Below are positions 36,034 through 45,223 of a stretch of 64,000 bases of DNA, one piece after another. Each line of letters begins with the position of its first letter. Positions within the stretch are counted from its first letter, which is position 1. The stretch covers positions 1 to 64,000 of the forward strand of contig JAICSO010000016.1 of NCBI GenBank assembly GCA_025936825.1, given 5' to 3'. The notes beneath the pieces are model-generated. The model ran no database searches and was not told the DNA's origin. It worked only from the letters and a program-made list of their open reading frames with translations. Source of the DNA: Terriglobales bacterium. GTDB lineage: Bacteria > Acidobacteriota > Terriglobia > Terriglobales > Acidobacteriaceae. Made by a program: the position numbers and the translations under genes.

Positions 36034-37569
36034 ATGCCAACTTTCGCCGCCGTTGACATCGGATCGAACTCCGTCCGCCTGAAGATTTCCCGCCTGAGTG
36101 CACATCGTCTGGTTGAAATTCACGAAGACCGCGAGGTCACCCGCCTCGGCGAGTCTGTTTTCCGCAGCGGATTTCTTTCGCCCGAGGCCATTGCTCTGAC
36201 GGTGAAGGTTCTCCGCCGCTTTCATCGCGCCTGCCAACGTTATGGCGCCGATTCCGTCCGCGCAGTCGCGACTAGCGCGTTGCGCGACGCCCGCAACTCG
36301 CGCGCTTTCCTGGAGTGGGTGCGTTCCGCGACCGGCTGGAGCGTGGAGATCATTTCAGGATTGGAAGAAGCGCGATTGATTCACCTCGGCCTCACGTCAA
36401 CCCTGCGCGTCAATTCCTGTCCGGTATTGATGATGGACCTCGGTGGCGGCAGTTGTGAATTGACCGTCTCGCGCAAAGGACACATTGAGCAAACTGTGAG
36501 TTTGCCTCTTGGCGCCGTTCGCCTGACCAACGACTTCGTGCATCACGATCCGCCTCGCAAGTCCGAGATACGTCAGCTGCGAGGTTTGATTGCCCGCGAA
36601 GTCGGAAGGATTGCTCCTCGAATTATCCATGCGAAGCCGAAAGTCGTCATTGCAACTTCGGGCACGGCAGAAGCTCTTGCAACCGTCTGCCACACGCTCT
36701 ATCGCAACAAGAGCCAGCGTGGAATGACGGTCACGCACCTGCAAATGCGTAAGATCGCGAAAATGCTGACTCGTCTGACTGTCGATGAACGCCGCAAGAT
36801 CCACGGCATTGGCGTGCGCCGCGCGGAAATCATCATCGCGGGAGCTGCGGTATTCGCCGAACTCCTCGACCGCTGCAAGCTCAACGGCTTCCGCTTCTCG
36901 CCTCTAGGTCTGCGAGACGGCCTGCTCGCGCAAATGGCTGCCGACTTCGATCACGCGACCCGTTCCGGCCGTCAGATCGAATCGGAGCGCCAGGAGTCCA
37001 TTCGGGCCGCGCTCGAGCACTACCACGTCGATGAGGAACATGCGGTGCGGGTCCGCGACACGGTACTGCAACTGGTGAAGACTTTGCGGCGCGTTCATCG
37101 GCTCCCTTACGAATACAACGAGTGGATTTCAGCCGCGGCTATGCTCTGCGAGGTCGGCGATTACGTGAACCGTAACGGCCGGCACCGCCACACCTATTAC
37201 ATCATTTCGCATTCGGAGATCCTGGGTTATACGCCGCAGCAGCGGCGACTCATTGCTGCGATTGCACGGTATCTAGGTAAATCAAGACCTTCGCCTGGAG
37301 ACAGCCCGATCCAGTCGCTGTCGCCATCGGATCAGAAGAACATCCCGAAAGCATCGCTGCTTCTGCGACTCGCTTCGGCCCTCAATCTAGGACGCAGCGG
37401 CGCGCTGAAAAAATTCCGAGTGCGCATCCACTCGACCTCAGTCGAGCTTGTACTCGTTCCCAAGCCACCTTTAAGCGTGGACCTTGAATTGTGGGCAGTA
37501 GAAAAAGAGCGCGCCTACTTCCGCGAGGTTTTCGGATGCGACTTCGCTGCGCTCGCCGCTGCCGCCTGA
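36034..37569 (+). CDS. Exopolyphosphatase/pppGpp phosphatase (Ppx/GppA)
   Basis: 511 residues of the ASKHA fold: VDIGSNSVRLKI at the N-terminus, ATSALRDARNSRAF, then LMMDLGGGSCELTVSR and the second-lobe phosphate loop, plus an HD-like C-terminal domain (~310-500, LPYEYNEWISAAAMLCEVGD, ISHSEILGY). It hydrolyses polyphosphate and possibly pppGpp. Its 3' end overlaps the convergent sixA end by 55 nt. Symbol withheld between ppx and gppA. Confidence 0.92.
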   Translation: MPTFAAVDIGSNSVRLKISRLSAHRLVEIHEDREVTRLGESVFRSGFLSPEAIALTVKVLRRFHRACQRYGADSVRAVATSALRDARNSRAFLEWVRSATGWSVEIISGLEEARLIHLGLTSTLRVNSCPVLMMDLGGGSCELTVSRKGHIEQTVSLPLGAVRLTNDFVHHDPPRKSEIRQLRGLIAREVGRIAPRIIHAKPKVVIATSGTAEALATVCHTLYRNKSQRGMTVTHLQMRKIAKMLTRLTVDERRKIHGIGVRRAEIIIAGAAVFAELLDRCKLNGFRFSPLGLRDGLLAQMAADFDHATRSGRQIESERQESIRAALEHYHVDEEHAVRVRDTVLQLVKTLRRVHRLPYEYNEWISAAAMLCEVGDYVNRNGRHRHTYYIISHSEILGYTPQQRRLIAAIARYLGKSRPSPGDSPIQSLSPSDQKNIPKASLLLRLASALNLGRSGALKKFRVRIHSTSVELVLVPKPPLSVDLELWAVEKERAYFREVFGCDFAALAAAA

Positions 37570-38051
37570 ATTTCGCGCGCCATCTTCGGTGTGATGAACC
37601 AGTTGAGGGTCGCAGCGCGCCGTTCGGTTTCGACTCGCGCTACCGCGCCCTTCTTGAAATCGATCAGTGCCTCGCAGCCTGACTTCGCGATGATCTTTGC
37701 CAGGAAGTCGGTAATGCTGGGATTGTGGCCTACTACCATCAGGGATTCGTGCTTCGAATATTTCTCAAGCATCCTGCGAAAGTCTGCAAACGACGCCTCC
37801 GGCTTCATTGCCGGTTCCAATTGCAACTTCGCCTCGTAGCCGAGTTCGTTGCCGACCAATGATGCCGTTTGTGTCGCGCGCTTCAGCGGGCTCGAAATAA
37901 TTACGTCAGGTTGAACATCCAGCGCGGCGAGAGCACGGCCAATAGACCCGCACTGCTCGATTCCATCTGCATCCAGCGGTCGCTTATCGTCCTTCTTGGG
38001 ATTGCTCAAATGCTCGCCGGCACTGGCATGCCGAACAAAGTAGATGATCAT
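37515..38051 (-). CDS. sixA: Phosphohistidine phosphatase SixA-like
   Basis: 178 residues of the histidine phosphatase superfamily: catalytic RHASAGEH at 7-14, SSPLKRATQTA and VVGHNPSITDFLA. The Lys-rich C-terminal tail is extended compared with E. coli SixA (~160). Its ATG overlaps the ppk stop by 4 nt (ATGA), so it is translationally coupled to polyphosphate kinase. This fits a job on a phosphohistidine protein nearby. Confidence 0.9.
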   Translation of the reverse strand: MIIYFVRHASAGEHLSNPKKDDKRPLDADGIEQCGSIGRALAALDVQPDVIISSPLKRATQTASLVGNELGYEAKLQLEPAMKPEASFADFRRMLEKYSKHESLMVVGHNPSITDFLAKIIAKSGCEALIDFKKGAVARVETERRAATLNWFITPKMAREIQAAAASAAKSHPKTSRK

Positions 38052-40258
38052 GAGAGCTTACGTTCCTTTCGCGGCACTCTGCGCCGCGGCTTCGCTTCCT
38101 GCACTGACGGGATCGCCTCAATCGTCTGCTTGCCCTCGGCCACTGCAATCAGGAAGTCTTGCGCGCTGAATCCCGGCACCGGTGGCTTGCGCTTCCCTGC
38201 CGCTTGCCATGCTCGCACATAATTCCCGTCTTTGCGCAGCACACGGGCTTTGATGCTATCCGCCAGGTACGCGCTCAGGATCTCGTGCATGACGCGATTC
38301 CGCAGCATCGGGTCTTTGACGGGAAACATTACTTCGACGCGTTCATACAAGTTGCGTGGCATCCAGTCGGCACTCGAGAGATAAACCTCATCCTGACCGC
38401 CATTGGCGAAATAAAATATTCGGCTGTGCTCGAGGAACCTGCCTACGATACTGCGCACCCGAATGTGGTCGCTGATCCCTCGCACGCCCGGTCGCAGGGC
38501 GCACATGCCGCGGACCAGAAGGTCAATCTCCACTCCCGCCTGCGATGCACGATACAGGGCCGCGATGATGTTCTTATCCAGCAGTGCATTCATTTTCGCA
38601 ACGATGCGCGCTGGACGTCCCAGCCGCGCATGGTCGCTTTCGCGTGCGATCAGATCGAGGCTATGTTCGGCAATGTTCACCGGCGAGACCATCAAAGGCG
38701 CGTAGCTCGAGTGCTCCGAGTAAGCCGTCAAAAAGCTGAACACGTCGTGCACCGCGCCGGTGATCTCCGGGTCCGCGGTCATCAGGCTCAAGTCTGTATA
38801 GAAACGCGCCGTGGTGGCGTTATAGTTCCCGGTTCCGAGATGCGCATATCGTCTCGACACTCCGTCGGGATCTTTTCGCACCAGCAACGATAGCTTGCAG
38901 TGCGTCTTCAGTCCAACCAGACCGTGAAACACCTGCACACCCGCATCTTCCAGCGCACGTGCCCAGCGGATGTTCGAAGCCTCGTCAAAGCGTGCCTTCA
39001 GCTCGACAACGGCGGTCACCTCTTTATTCTTTGCCGCCGCATCGATCAGGGAGCGCACGATCATCGAGTTCTCTCCGGTGCGGTAAAGCGTCTGCTTGAT
39101 CGACAGTACGCTCTCATCATCCGCCGCCGCCTCGATAAATGAGAGCACCGAGTCAAAGGAGTCGTATGGATGGTGCAGCAACACATCGTGGCGTCGTAAT
39201 TCCTCAAACAGATCTTGTGATTTCGCTGTAAGCCGAAGCTCGCGCGGCGCGAAGGGCTTGAACTTTAATTCTGGACGGTCCGTCTGCTCGTAAATATTGA
39301 ACAAACGCGGAAGGTTCACCGGTCCATCGGCATGAAACACCTGCCAGGGCTCGACTCCAAAGTTCGTTCGCAAGCGCTCGATAATCTCCGGGTCAGCAGT
39401 TGCCTCGATCTCCAGCCGCACCGCATCCCCCTTGCGGCGATTTCGCAGTTCGGTGCGCACCGATTCCAACAAACTGCGCGACTCTTCTTCCGCCAGATAC
39501 AGATTGCTGTTGCGCGTCACACGAAATGCTGCCGAAGAAACGATGTCATAGCCGTTGTACATGCGGCCCGCGTGAAAGGCGACCAGGTCATGCAGAAAGA
39601 TGAAGTCGATCGTTCCTTCCGAAGGCAGGCGGACCAATCGCGGCAATGATCGCGGCACCGTGACCACGCCGGTGTAGGTCAGCGATGAACGCCGCCGTCG
39701 TCGCAGCAAGAATGCGACGCACAGAGCTTTATTGATGACTCTTGGAAAAGGATGCGCTGGATCCACCGTCACCGGCGTGAGCAGTAGATCAAGCTCGCGA
39801 TCGCAGTATTCTTCCACGAATGCTCGCGCATTCTCATCGAGTTCATGCAACCCGAGAACGCGAATTCCTTTCTCCGACAGCTGCGGCCGCAATTGCTCAT
39901 TCCAGCACTGATATTGCTCGGCCACAAACTTGTGCACTTCGTCTGAAATCGCATCGCGTTCTTCGGTCAGCGTCAGGCCGTCCGGGCCAGCCTCGGTGTA
40001 GCCATCTTCAATCTGCTGCACCAGACCGGCGACGCGCACCTCAAAGAACTCGTCCAGGTTGCTTGCGCTGATCGAAAGCAATTTCAGCCGCTCCAGCAGC
40101 GGATTCGCCTCGTCCTGCGCCTCTTCCAGCACACGCCGATTGAATTGCAGCCACGATAGTTCGCGGTTGATGTAGTACGCCGGATTGTCAACAGAAGCAC
40201 GAGCCATGACGGGATTAACGGAGGTTGCCGGGGCTTTGAAGGCGTACTGGCGCCCCAT
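38048..40258 (-). CDS. ppk1: Polyphosphate kinase 1
   Basis: 736 residues, usual for Ppk1 (~690-740). N domain INRELSWLQFNRRVLEEA, head, and C1/C2 domains with the phosphohistidine segment GLVGLKTHCKLSLLVRK and RRYAHLGTGNYNATTARFYT. It makes polyphosphate from ATP reversibly through a phosphohistidine. Start at the first Met, or at MARASVDNP 17 codons later, which matches family N-termini better. A four-base overlap with sixA follows. Confidence 0.96.
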   Translation of the reverse strand: MGRQYAFKAPATSVNPVMARASVDNPAYYINRELSWLQFNRRVLEEAQDEANPLLERLKLLSISASNLDEFFEVRVAGLVQQIEDGYTEAGPDGLTLTEERDAISDEVHKFVAEQYQCWNEQLRPQLSEKGIRVLGLHELDENARAFVEEYCDRELDLLLTPVTVDPAHPFPRVINKALCVAFLLRRRRRSSLTYTGVVTVPRSLPRLVRLPSEGTIDFIFLHDLVAFHAGRMYNGYDIVSSAAFRVTRNSNLYLAEEESRSLLESVRTELRNRRKGDAVRLEIEATADPEIIERLRTNFGVEPWQVFHADGPVNLPRLFNIYEQTDRPELKFKPFAPRELRLTAKSQDLFEELRRHDVLLHHPYDSFDSVLSFIEAAADDESVLSIKQTLYRTGENSMIVRSLIDAAAKNKEVTAVVELKARFDEASNIRWARALEDAGVQVFHGLVGLKTHCKLSLLVRKDPDGVSRRYAHLGTGNYNATTARFYTDLSLMTADPEITGAVHDVFSFLTAYSEHSSYAPLMVSPVNIAEHSLDLIARESDHARLGRPARIVAKMNALLDKNIIAALYRASQAGVEIDLLVRGMCALRPGVRGISDHIRVRSIVGRFLEHSRIFYFANGGQDEVYLSSADWMPRNLYERVEVMFPVKDPMLRNRVMHEILSAYLADSIKARVLRKDGNYVRAWQAAGKRKPPVPGFSAQDFLIAVAEGKQTIEAIPSVQEAKPRRRVPRKERKLS

Positions 40259-40355
40259 GCGGCCTCTCTAGTATAAGCGAGGCCCTCCGCTCGAATCTCA
40301 ACAGGAACTGTAGCGGGAGTGTGTTAAAGGAGTATGAAATTGATGTTTATTGCGC

Positions 40356-41210
40356 TCAATGGGGCGGGATCACTTCCGCCACCAGCTGCGCCATGCGGCG
40401 CTTGCCCTCCTCACTGAGATGCAATCCATCTGACGTAGCATTCGCCCCGCTGATCACGCGGGCAAAATATCTCTTCGGGATGAGGTAGACGCCGTATTTT
40501 CTTGCCAGCCGCCGCTGCACCTGACCGTATCCAATCCGGTGTGGTAGCAGTGGCAATTCCATCATGATGACTGTTCGCCGAGGAATGCTTACATGGGAAA
40601 AAACGCTATCCAACGATGCCATGAATTGGTCCGTTGACCGCCCTGAGATCAGATCATTGCCACCGATCTCGATTAACACGATATGATCATCCCCAACTAG
40701 CTGTTGAGCCATGTTGATCGCGTCGCTTGTCGTTGCACCCGCCAATGACAAGTTCCTCACTCGCAATCCGGTCTCTTGCTGCAGGAACAACGGCCAAGGT
40801 GGAATGCGCGAATCGATTCCTGCAGAGATGGAGTCCCCAATTATCGTGAGGTGATCGCCCATTTGGCTTTTCAGTTCGGGGAGTCTTCGGAACGGATATT
40901 CCATCACGCATATGCAGACGACTAGAGCGACAAGTGCGATTGCTGAACCGACTCGGAATTTGGCAGCATACGTGGAATTCCATGCCAAGTACCACAGGCT
41001 GAAGAACAGAAAGAAGACCACAACACCAGCCCAAGGTAAGGGCGTCGCGGACATCACAATCAGGATCAGCCCCAGCCAAGCCAACACATTGCGAACCCTT
41101 CGCAGTGACCTTGTCTTTCCCAAGAAGCCTGTGAGGGTCGCCAGCAGAAGGAGGGCCGCACCGGCATACAAAGACTCGCCTGAAGCGAAGTAGAGGAGTA
41201 CGGGATTCAC
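40356..41210 (-). CDS. Membrane-anchored SGNH/GDSL hydrolase
   Basis: 284 residues: three N-terminal hydrophobic segments (~1-105), then an SGNH domain with block I IIGDSISAG (Ser), block II Gly in SLAGATTSD, block III EIGGNDLI (Asn) and block V SDGLHLSEEG (Asp, His). It is an esterase, possibly an acyltransferase-like lipase or deacetylase on envelope or glycan esters. The catalytic domain follows the membrane region. Substrate unknown. Confidence 0.88.
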   Translation of the reverse strand: MNPVLLYFASGESLYAGAALLLLATLTGFLGKTRSLRRVRNVLAWLGLILIVMSATPLPWAGVVVFFLFFSLWYLAWNSTYAAKFRVGSAIALVALVVCICVMEYPFRRLPELKSQMGDHLTIIGDSISAGIDSRIPPWPLFLQQETGLRVRNLSLAGATTSDAINMAQQLVGDDHIVLIEIGGNDLISGRSTDQFMASLDSVFSHVSIPRRTVIMMELPLLPHRIGYGQVQRRLARKYGVYLIPKRYFARVISGANATSDGLHLSEEGKRRMAQLVAEVIPPH

Positions 41211-41245
41211 GCGAGAATGGTAACAACGGGAGGACAGAAGTGGTG

Positions 41246-42091
41246 CTATTTTCCCTTGTCCAACCTGGCCATTTCCTGCGGAAACAGCGGATTCGCCGGG
41301 AACTCGTCGTGCAACTGCGCCAGGAGTTGGCGCGCATGCTGTTTATCGTGGTCACGGACGTAGGCAATGGCCAACAAGATGTCGGCGAAAGGCGCCAGGT
41401 AATGCCCACGATCGGCGACCAGCTTTAGTTCCTTAATTCCTTCCTGCTTGTCGCCGGCGACTCCGCCGAGGCGTACCAGCCAGCGCACCGGCGCAGCCAT
41501 GCTGCCTACCAGATATTTGCTGATCCCGCCCGCAATGTGCGCGTCGTAGTACTGTGGATCGATCGCCAACGTTTTGTCCGCCCACTTGGCTGACTCTTTC
41601 GTATACCGCAGCGACGCTACGTTGCGCTTTTCGATGAGCGCAGCATAGTCCGCCTGGAGCCCGTTGCAGAGCGTCATCGCAAACAACGAGTTCTTGTCTT
41701 TAGGATCTTTTGCCAGGCGCACCGTTGCAACGCTCTCCGCTTTTGCAATCGCCGCATCAAACCGCGCGCGTACCGCCGGATCTGGAGTCAACTTAGTCCG
41801 GCCCTCGAATTTCTTGTCATCCTCAAAAAACTGTGACTCCAGCACGCCCAGGCGATGAAACTCGGAAAAGAGCAACCCCGCCGCATCCGAAGTTGGTCCC
41901 AGCGGGTCCTCCGGATGGCTTTGCTCGTAGGAGGCAAACACATTGTGGGCACCGCTGAAGTCGAGGTTGTAGAGCAGGTGGAAGCCGCGGTCAAGCGGGG
42001 GAAGGCTGACCGACAAGTCTGCGGCGCCGGCGCACAACGCGCCAGCCGCAAACAGGAAACACACCGCAGCTACAATCCTTTTCCCCATCAT
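41246..42091 (-). CDS. Secreted TPR-like hypothetical protein
   Basis: 281 residues: signal peptide (MMGKRIVAAVCFLFAAGALC), then helical repeats with TPR spacing (FSGAHNVFASYEQSHPEDPL, then YDAHIAGGISKYLVGSM and LAPFADILLAIAYVRDHDKQ). It is a likely periplasmic scaffold. It precedes the SGNH gene by 35 nt in the same direction, perhaps one operon. No enzymatic motif. Confidence 0.75.
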   Translation of the reverse strand: MMGKRIVAAVCFLFAAGALCAGAADLSVSLPPLDRGFHLLYNLDFSGAHNVFASYEQSHPEDPLGPTSDAAGLLFSEFHRLGVLESQFFEDDKKFEGRTKLTPDPAVRARFDAAIAKAESVATVRLAKDPKDKNSLFAMTLCNGLQADYAALIEKRNVASLRYTKESAKWADKTLAIDPQYYDAHIAGGISKYLVGSMAAPVRWLVRLGGVAGDKQEGIKELKLVADRGHYLAPFADILLAIAYVRDHDKQHARQLLAQLHDEFPANPLFPQEMARLDKGK

Positions 42092-42398
42092 CTCCGGAAA
42101 GCTTTGAACCGCACAGATCGCAAAACACGCAAAGAAAACTTCAGCGGACCCTCGAGGCTACTGCTTTCCTTGCTCTTCCTTGTTGATCCTTCTCGCGCTC
42201 TTCTTTGCGGTTGTTGATTGTTCTTTGCAATCCCCTACGAAGTATAGATGCGACTGGCCCACCTGCCCATGTCATTTCTCGTAAAACTGTTGTCAAGGAA
42301 TTGTAGGGATCAACCCGCTCCGGGACAAAGGATCAACGTGCCAGACCAAGAAAATGGGCCGCCCACCGGAGCGGCCCGTAGTCCATCATCCCAGCGTT
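42092..42398. other. Intergenic, with upstream region of the TPR-like gene
   Basis: About 307 nt without a gene. The left half likely holds the leftward promoter for 41246-42091; the right end contains the xylanase terminator hairpin. Confidence 0.5.
42346..42377 (-). terminator. Terminator-like hairpin after the xylanase gene
   Basis: On the minus strand GGGCCGC pairs with GCGGCCC around an 8-nt loop, followed by ATTTTCTT. It lies 22 nt past the xylanase stop. Confidence 0.6.
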
Positions 42399-45023
42399 CT
42401 AGTCACCCACAACTGTGTAGTTCACCGTTCCGGTAGTTTGCGGCGTGGGATTTGGATTGAGCGTCGTGGACGACACGGTGGCGCTGGCTGTACCCGTCCC
42501 TGGACGCGTCGTCAACACTGTCAACGTGAATTGCGCAGTTGAACCGTTGGTGAGCGCAGCCGCCGTGCAATTCACTTGTCCAGTTTTCGCCGGGAATTTC
42601 GGAACCGTACATGTCCATCCAGACGGAGCATTGAACGAAACGAAGTGCGTGTTCACCGGCAACGCTTGGGTGAAGGTTAAGTTTGCTGCGTCATTGGGGC
42701 CCTTGTTCGTAACTGTGGCCACAAGCGCGAGCGTGTTGCCGCTAACTACTGTTCCGGGATTGGCGGCAACCGTCGTGACCAAGTTCGCACCTGGCAGCGC
42801 CAACGGATTCACGATCCCGGTGTACGCGTACTTGTGCTGCAAGTAGGAGTCGAACGGGAGCGGAGCATCAGCGGCCGTGACCCCTTGGCATCCCGCCGCA
42901 TTTACGTTCGGGTTCAGCCAACTATCATCATCGCCCAATCCCCAGATGGTCACGCTGTCGATCTCATTCTTCAAGTTCTTGAAGATCTGGAAGTAGTCAC
43001 GATAGCGATATCCCTGGTTGATGAGGTCGATGGTGTCTCCGGCCAATAGATCGTCGTAGTCGAAAAAGAACGGCTGCGAGCACTGGCCAAAGCGGTAGAG
43101 GCTCATGTCGAACTCGGTCACTTCGTTCACGATTGGAACCCCCGCCGTCGATTGCAGGCTGGCAAACAGGTTGAGAGTATTGATCACATTCTGCTTCGAG
43201 CTTGCCGAGCCTTGATCGTCGATGGGGAAGTTGATCGTGTTGTGGAATTGATTTCCGACGCAATCAATAGGAACGCTGCGCGCAATCGCTCCTTTCACCC
43301 AGTTGTAAATGAAGTTGCGTTTGGCTGCGATGGTGGTATTGAAGTCGTTGTAACAGAGCTTCACCTTCGTGCGGTCAAAGCCGGCGTTATCGAGCGCCTG
43401 ACGCGCATAGATGAATGCATCATCCATGTACTCAGGAGCAGTTCCCGCAGGCAGACTCGGGTCCTGCGTAATCGTGTACCACTTCGTGCGGCGGAAGCCG
43501 TCGGGTTGGCTTTCATCGATGGCCTCGTTCACCACGTCCCAGACATAGATGTTGCCCTGATAGTGCTGGATCAAGGCATCGATGTGAGCTTGCAGGCGCG
43601 ACAACAGTAGCTGCTTATTGGCCTGGCTGAACGGTTCAGTCGACATGTCGACGCCGCCAGCATCCTGGAAGACCCAGTTGGGCACCTGGTTGTGCCAAAC
43701 GAAAGTGTGTCCTCGCATCTTGATATTGTGAGCTTGGGCAAATGCCAGAATGGCGTCGGCGTTGCCGAACTGGAAGTTCCCTTCCGTGGGTTCGGTTACG
43801 CTCCACTTCAGGTCGTTGCCCGGCGTCACGCTGTTGTAATGGAGGGCCGCCAGTTGCCCGTGCGGTCCTGTGATGTCCTGCAATCCAGCAGCGAAGCCCA
43901 CCAGGAAGTCCGACGAGTAGGTCTGCGCAATCGATGGAATGTTTTCGATGATCGGCGGCGGCAAGAACTGCACCTTGACGTCATCGACGTAGAACTGCGA
44001 TATGGGAGTCGAGAAACCCGACTGGAAATAAATTTGCAAGTTTGTGTATGAACCTGAGAAGGTGTAAGGCTTGGATTTGAGACGTACCCAGCCGCCCGAT
44101 GTCACGGTGGCGTTTGTGACACCCGGGAAGCTTACATTCCCGAACTGATCCGTAACTTGCAGGCTCATGTTGATGGTAGTCGTTGGCTCACCCGGTGCCA
44201 GTTTGACCCACGCTTCCAGCCAATACTGAGAACCGTTGCACATCTTGCCGGTAATGTCGTGAGTGGGACCGTTCCAGAATGCCGTGCGGCCTTGTACAAG
44301 CAAGCTCCACGACCCAGAATGTACATCGGCCTGCGTGGGAGTTAGCGTGACAGGCGCGCCACCGCCGCGCGAGACCCAACCTTCTGTCGTCCCGCTCTCG
44401 AAGCCGCTGAAGAAGCCCGACGTGTCTGGCGGGTTGGTGCAACCGCCATTCGTCGCCGTGACACTGAAGGTGTCGATGTAATACTCGGCGCCGGCATTGC
44501 TGTCGTCTTCGACGTAGAGCAACAACTGGCTGACACCGCTGCTCGGCGGTGTATAAGCGCCTTGCAAGACCACCCATCCATTGTTGGTTACCGTGCTGCC
44601 CGCCACGTGCGGAAACGTCGTTGACCCATTGACAGTCTGCAACATGGTTAGGTTCACGTTGTCACTGCCGGGTGTGGTGTCGGAAAGACGGACGGCGACC
44701 TTGAATACGTACGATTGGCCCGCGGTCAGAGTCTGAGTGAGGTCAATGCCCGGGCCTTGGAAAGTCTGGCTGCGGTTCGTTGCCAATAAGCTGTGCGTTC
44801 CCGTATTCGCCTGGGCCACGCTGTTCGTGACGGTATCACCGCCAAAACCAAACCATCCATCGGTGCCGCCATCTTCAAAATCGATCGAGACTACTTGTGC
44901 CACCGCCGCTCTCGCCAGCAACAACGTCAGCACAGCAGTAAGTAGGAAAAGTCTGGAGTAAATCAGCCGTAAGCCACGATCAGGCTTGCGATGGGAAGCG
45001 TTCTCAGAACGGTAGCACAACAT
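42399..45023 (-). CDS. Multidomain endo-1,4-beta-xylanase (GH10)
   Basis: 874 residues: signal region, two CBM4/9-like beta-sandwich modules (~45-190 and ~205-350), a GH10 catalytic barrel (~375-730) and a DUF11-type C-terminal domain (~760-865, VTNKGPNDAANLTFTQALPV). The GH10 acid/base Glu is in YVWDVVNEAIDES and the nucleophile Glu in NEVTEFDMSLY; GHTFVWHNQVPNW is also typical. Secreted, cuts internal xylan bonds. It follows the TonB receptor gene with a 200-nt gap and a hairpin, so it may have its own promoter. Confidence 0.95.
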   Translation of the reverse strand: MLCYRSENASHRKPDRGLRLIYSRLFLLTAVLTLLLARAAVAQVVSIDFEDGGTDGWFGFGGDTVTNSVAQANTGTHSLLATNRSQTFQGPGIDLTQTLTAGQSYVFKVAVRLSDTTPGSDNVNLTMLQTVNGSTTFPHVAGSTVTNNGWVVLQGAYTPPSSGVSQLLLYVEDDSNAGAEYYIDTFSVTATNGGCTNPPDTSGFFSGFESGTTEGWVSRGGGAPVTLTPTQADVHSGSWSLLVQGRTAFWNGPTHDITGKMCNGSQYWLEAWVKLAPGEPTTTINMSLQVTDQFGNVSFPGVTNATVTSGGWVRLKSKPYTFSGSYTNLQIYFQSGFSTPISQFYVDDVKVQFLPPPIIENIPSIAQTYSSDFLVGFAAGLQDITGPHGQLAALHYNSVTPGNDLKWSVTEPTEGNFQFGNADAILAFAQAHNIKMRGHTFVWHNQVPNWVFQDAGGVDMSTEPFSQANKQLLLSRLQAHIDALIQHYQGNIYVWDVVNEAIDESQPDGFRRTKWYTITQDPSLPAGTAPEYMDDAFIYARQALDNAGFDRTKVKLCYNDFNTTIAAKRNFIYNWVKGAIARSVPIDCVGNQFHNTINFPIDDQGSASSKQNVINTLNLFASLQSTAGVPIVNEVTEFDMSLYRFGQCSQPFFFDYDDLLAGDTIDLINQGYRYRDYFQIFKNLKNEIDSVTIWGLGDDDSWLNPNVNAAGCQGVTAADAPLPFDSYLQHKYAYTGIVNPLALPGANLVTTVAANPGTVVSGNTLALVATVTNKGPNDAANLTFTQALPVNTHFVSFNAPSGWTCTVPKFPAKTGQVNCTAAALTNGSTAQFTLTVLTTRPGTGTASATVSSTTLNPNPTPQTTGTVNYTVVGD

Positions 45024-45181
45024 GGTGCAAGCTCCTTTTCAGCAGTGGTACGTTTGGGGGTTGTGGGCAAGCGCCTGACACTCACAAGCGCTGCTCTGAT
45101 GCAGCACTCTACTACTCAGGTTTGTTGAAAAGGCCATCTAAATCGATTGTTTTACAAATTTGAGGGGCTGCAACTGAAACA

Positions 45182-45208
45182 GCGAGGCTCGGACGATGCG
45201 AGCCTCGC
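45182..45208 (-). terminator. Hairpin after the TonB receptor gene
   Basis: GCGAGGCTCG and CGAGCCTCGC form a perfect 10-bp stem with a 7-nt loop, 16 nt downstream of the receptor stop on the minus strand. Only a weak T-rich tail (TGTTTC) follows, so termination may be partial. Confidence 0.5.
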
Positions 45209-45223
45209 CAAGTTCGGAATGGC

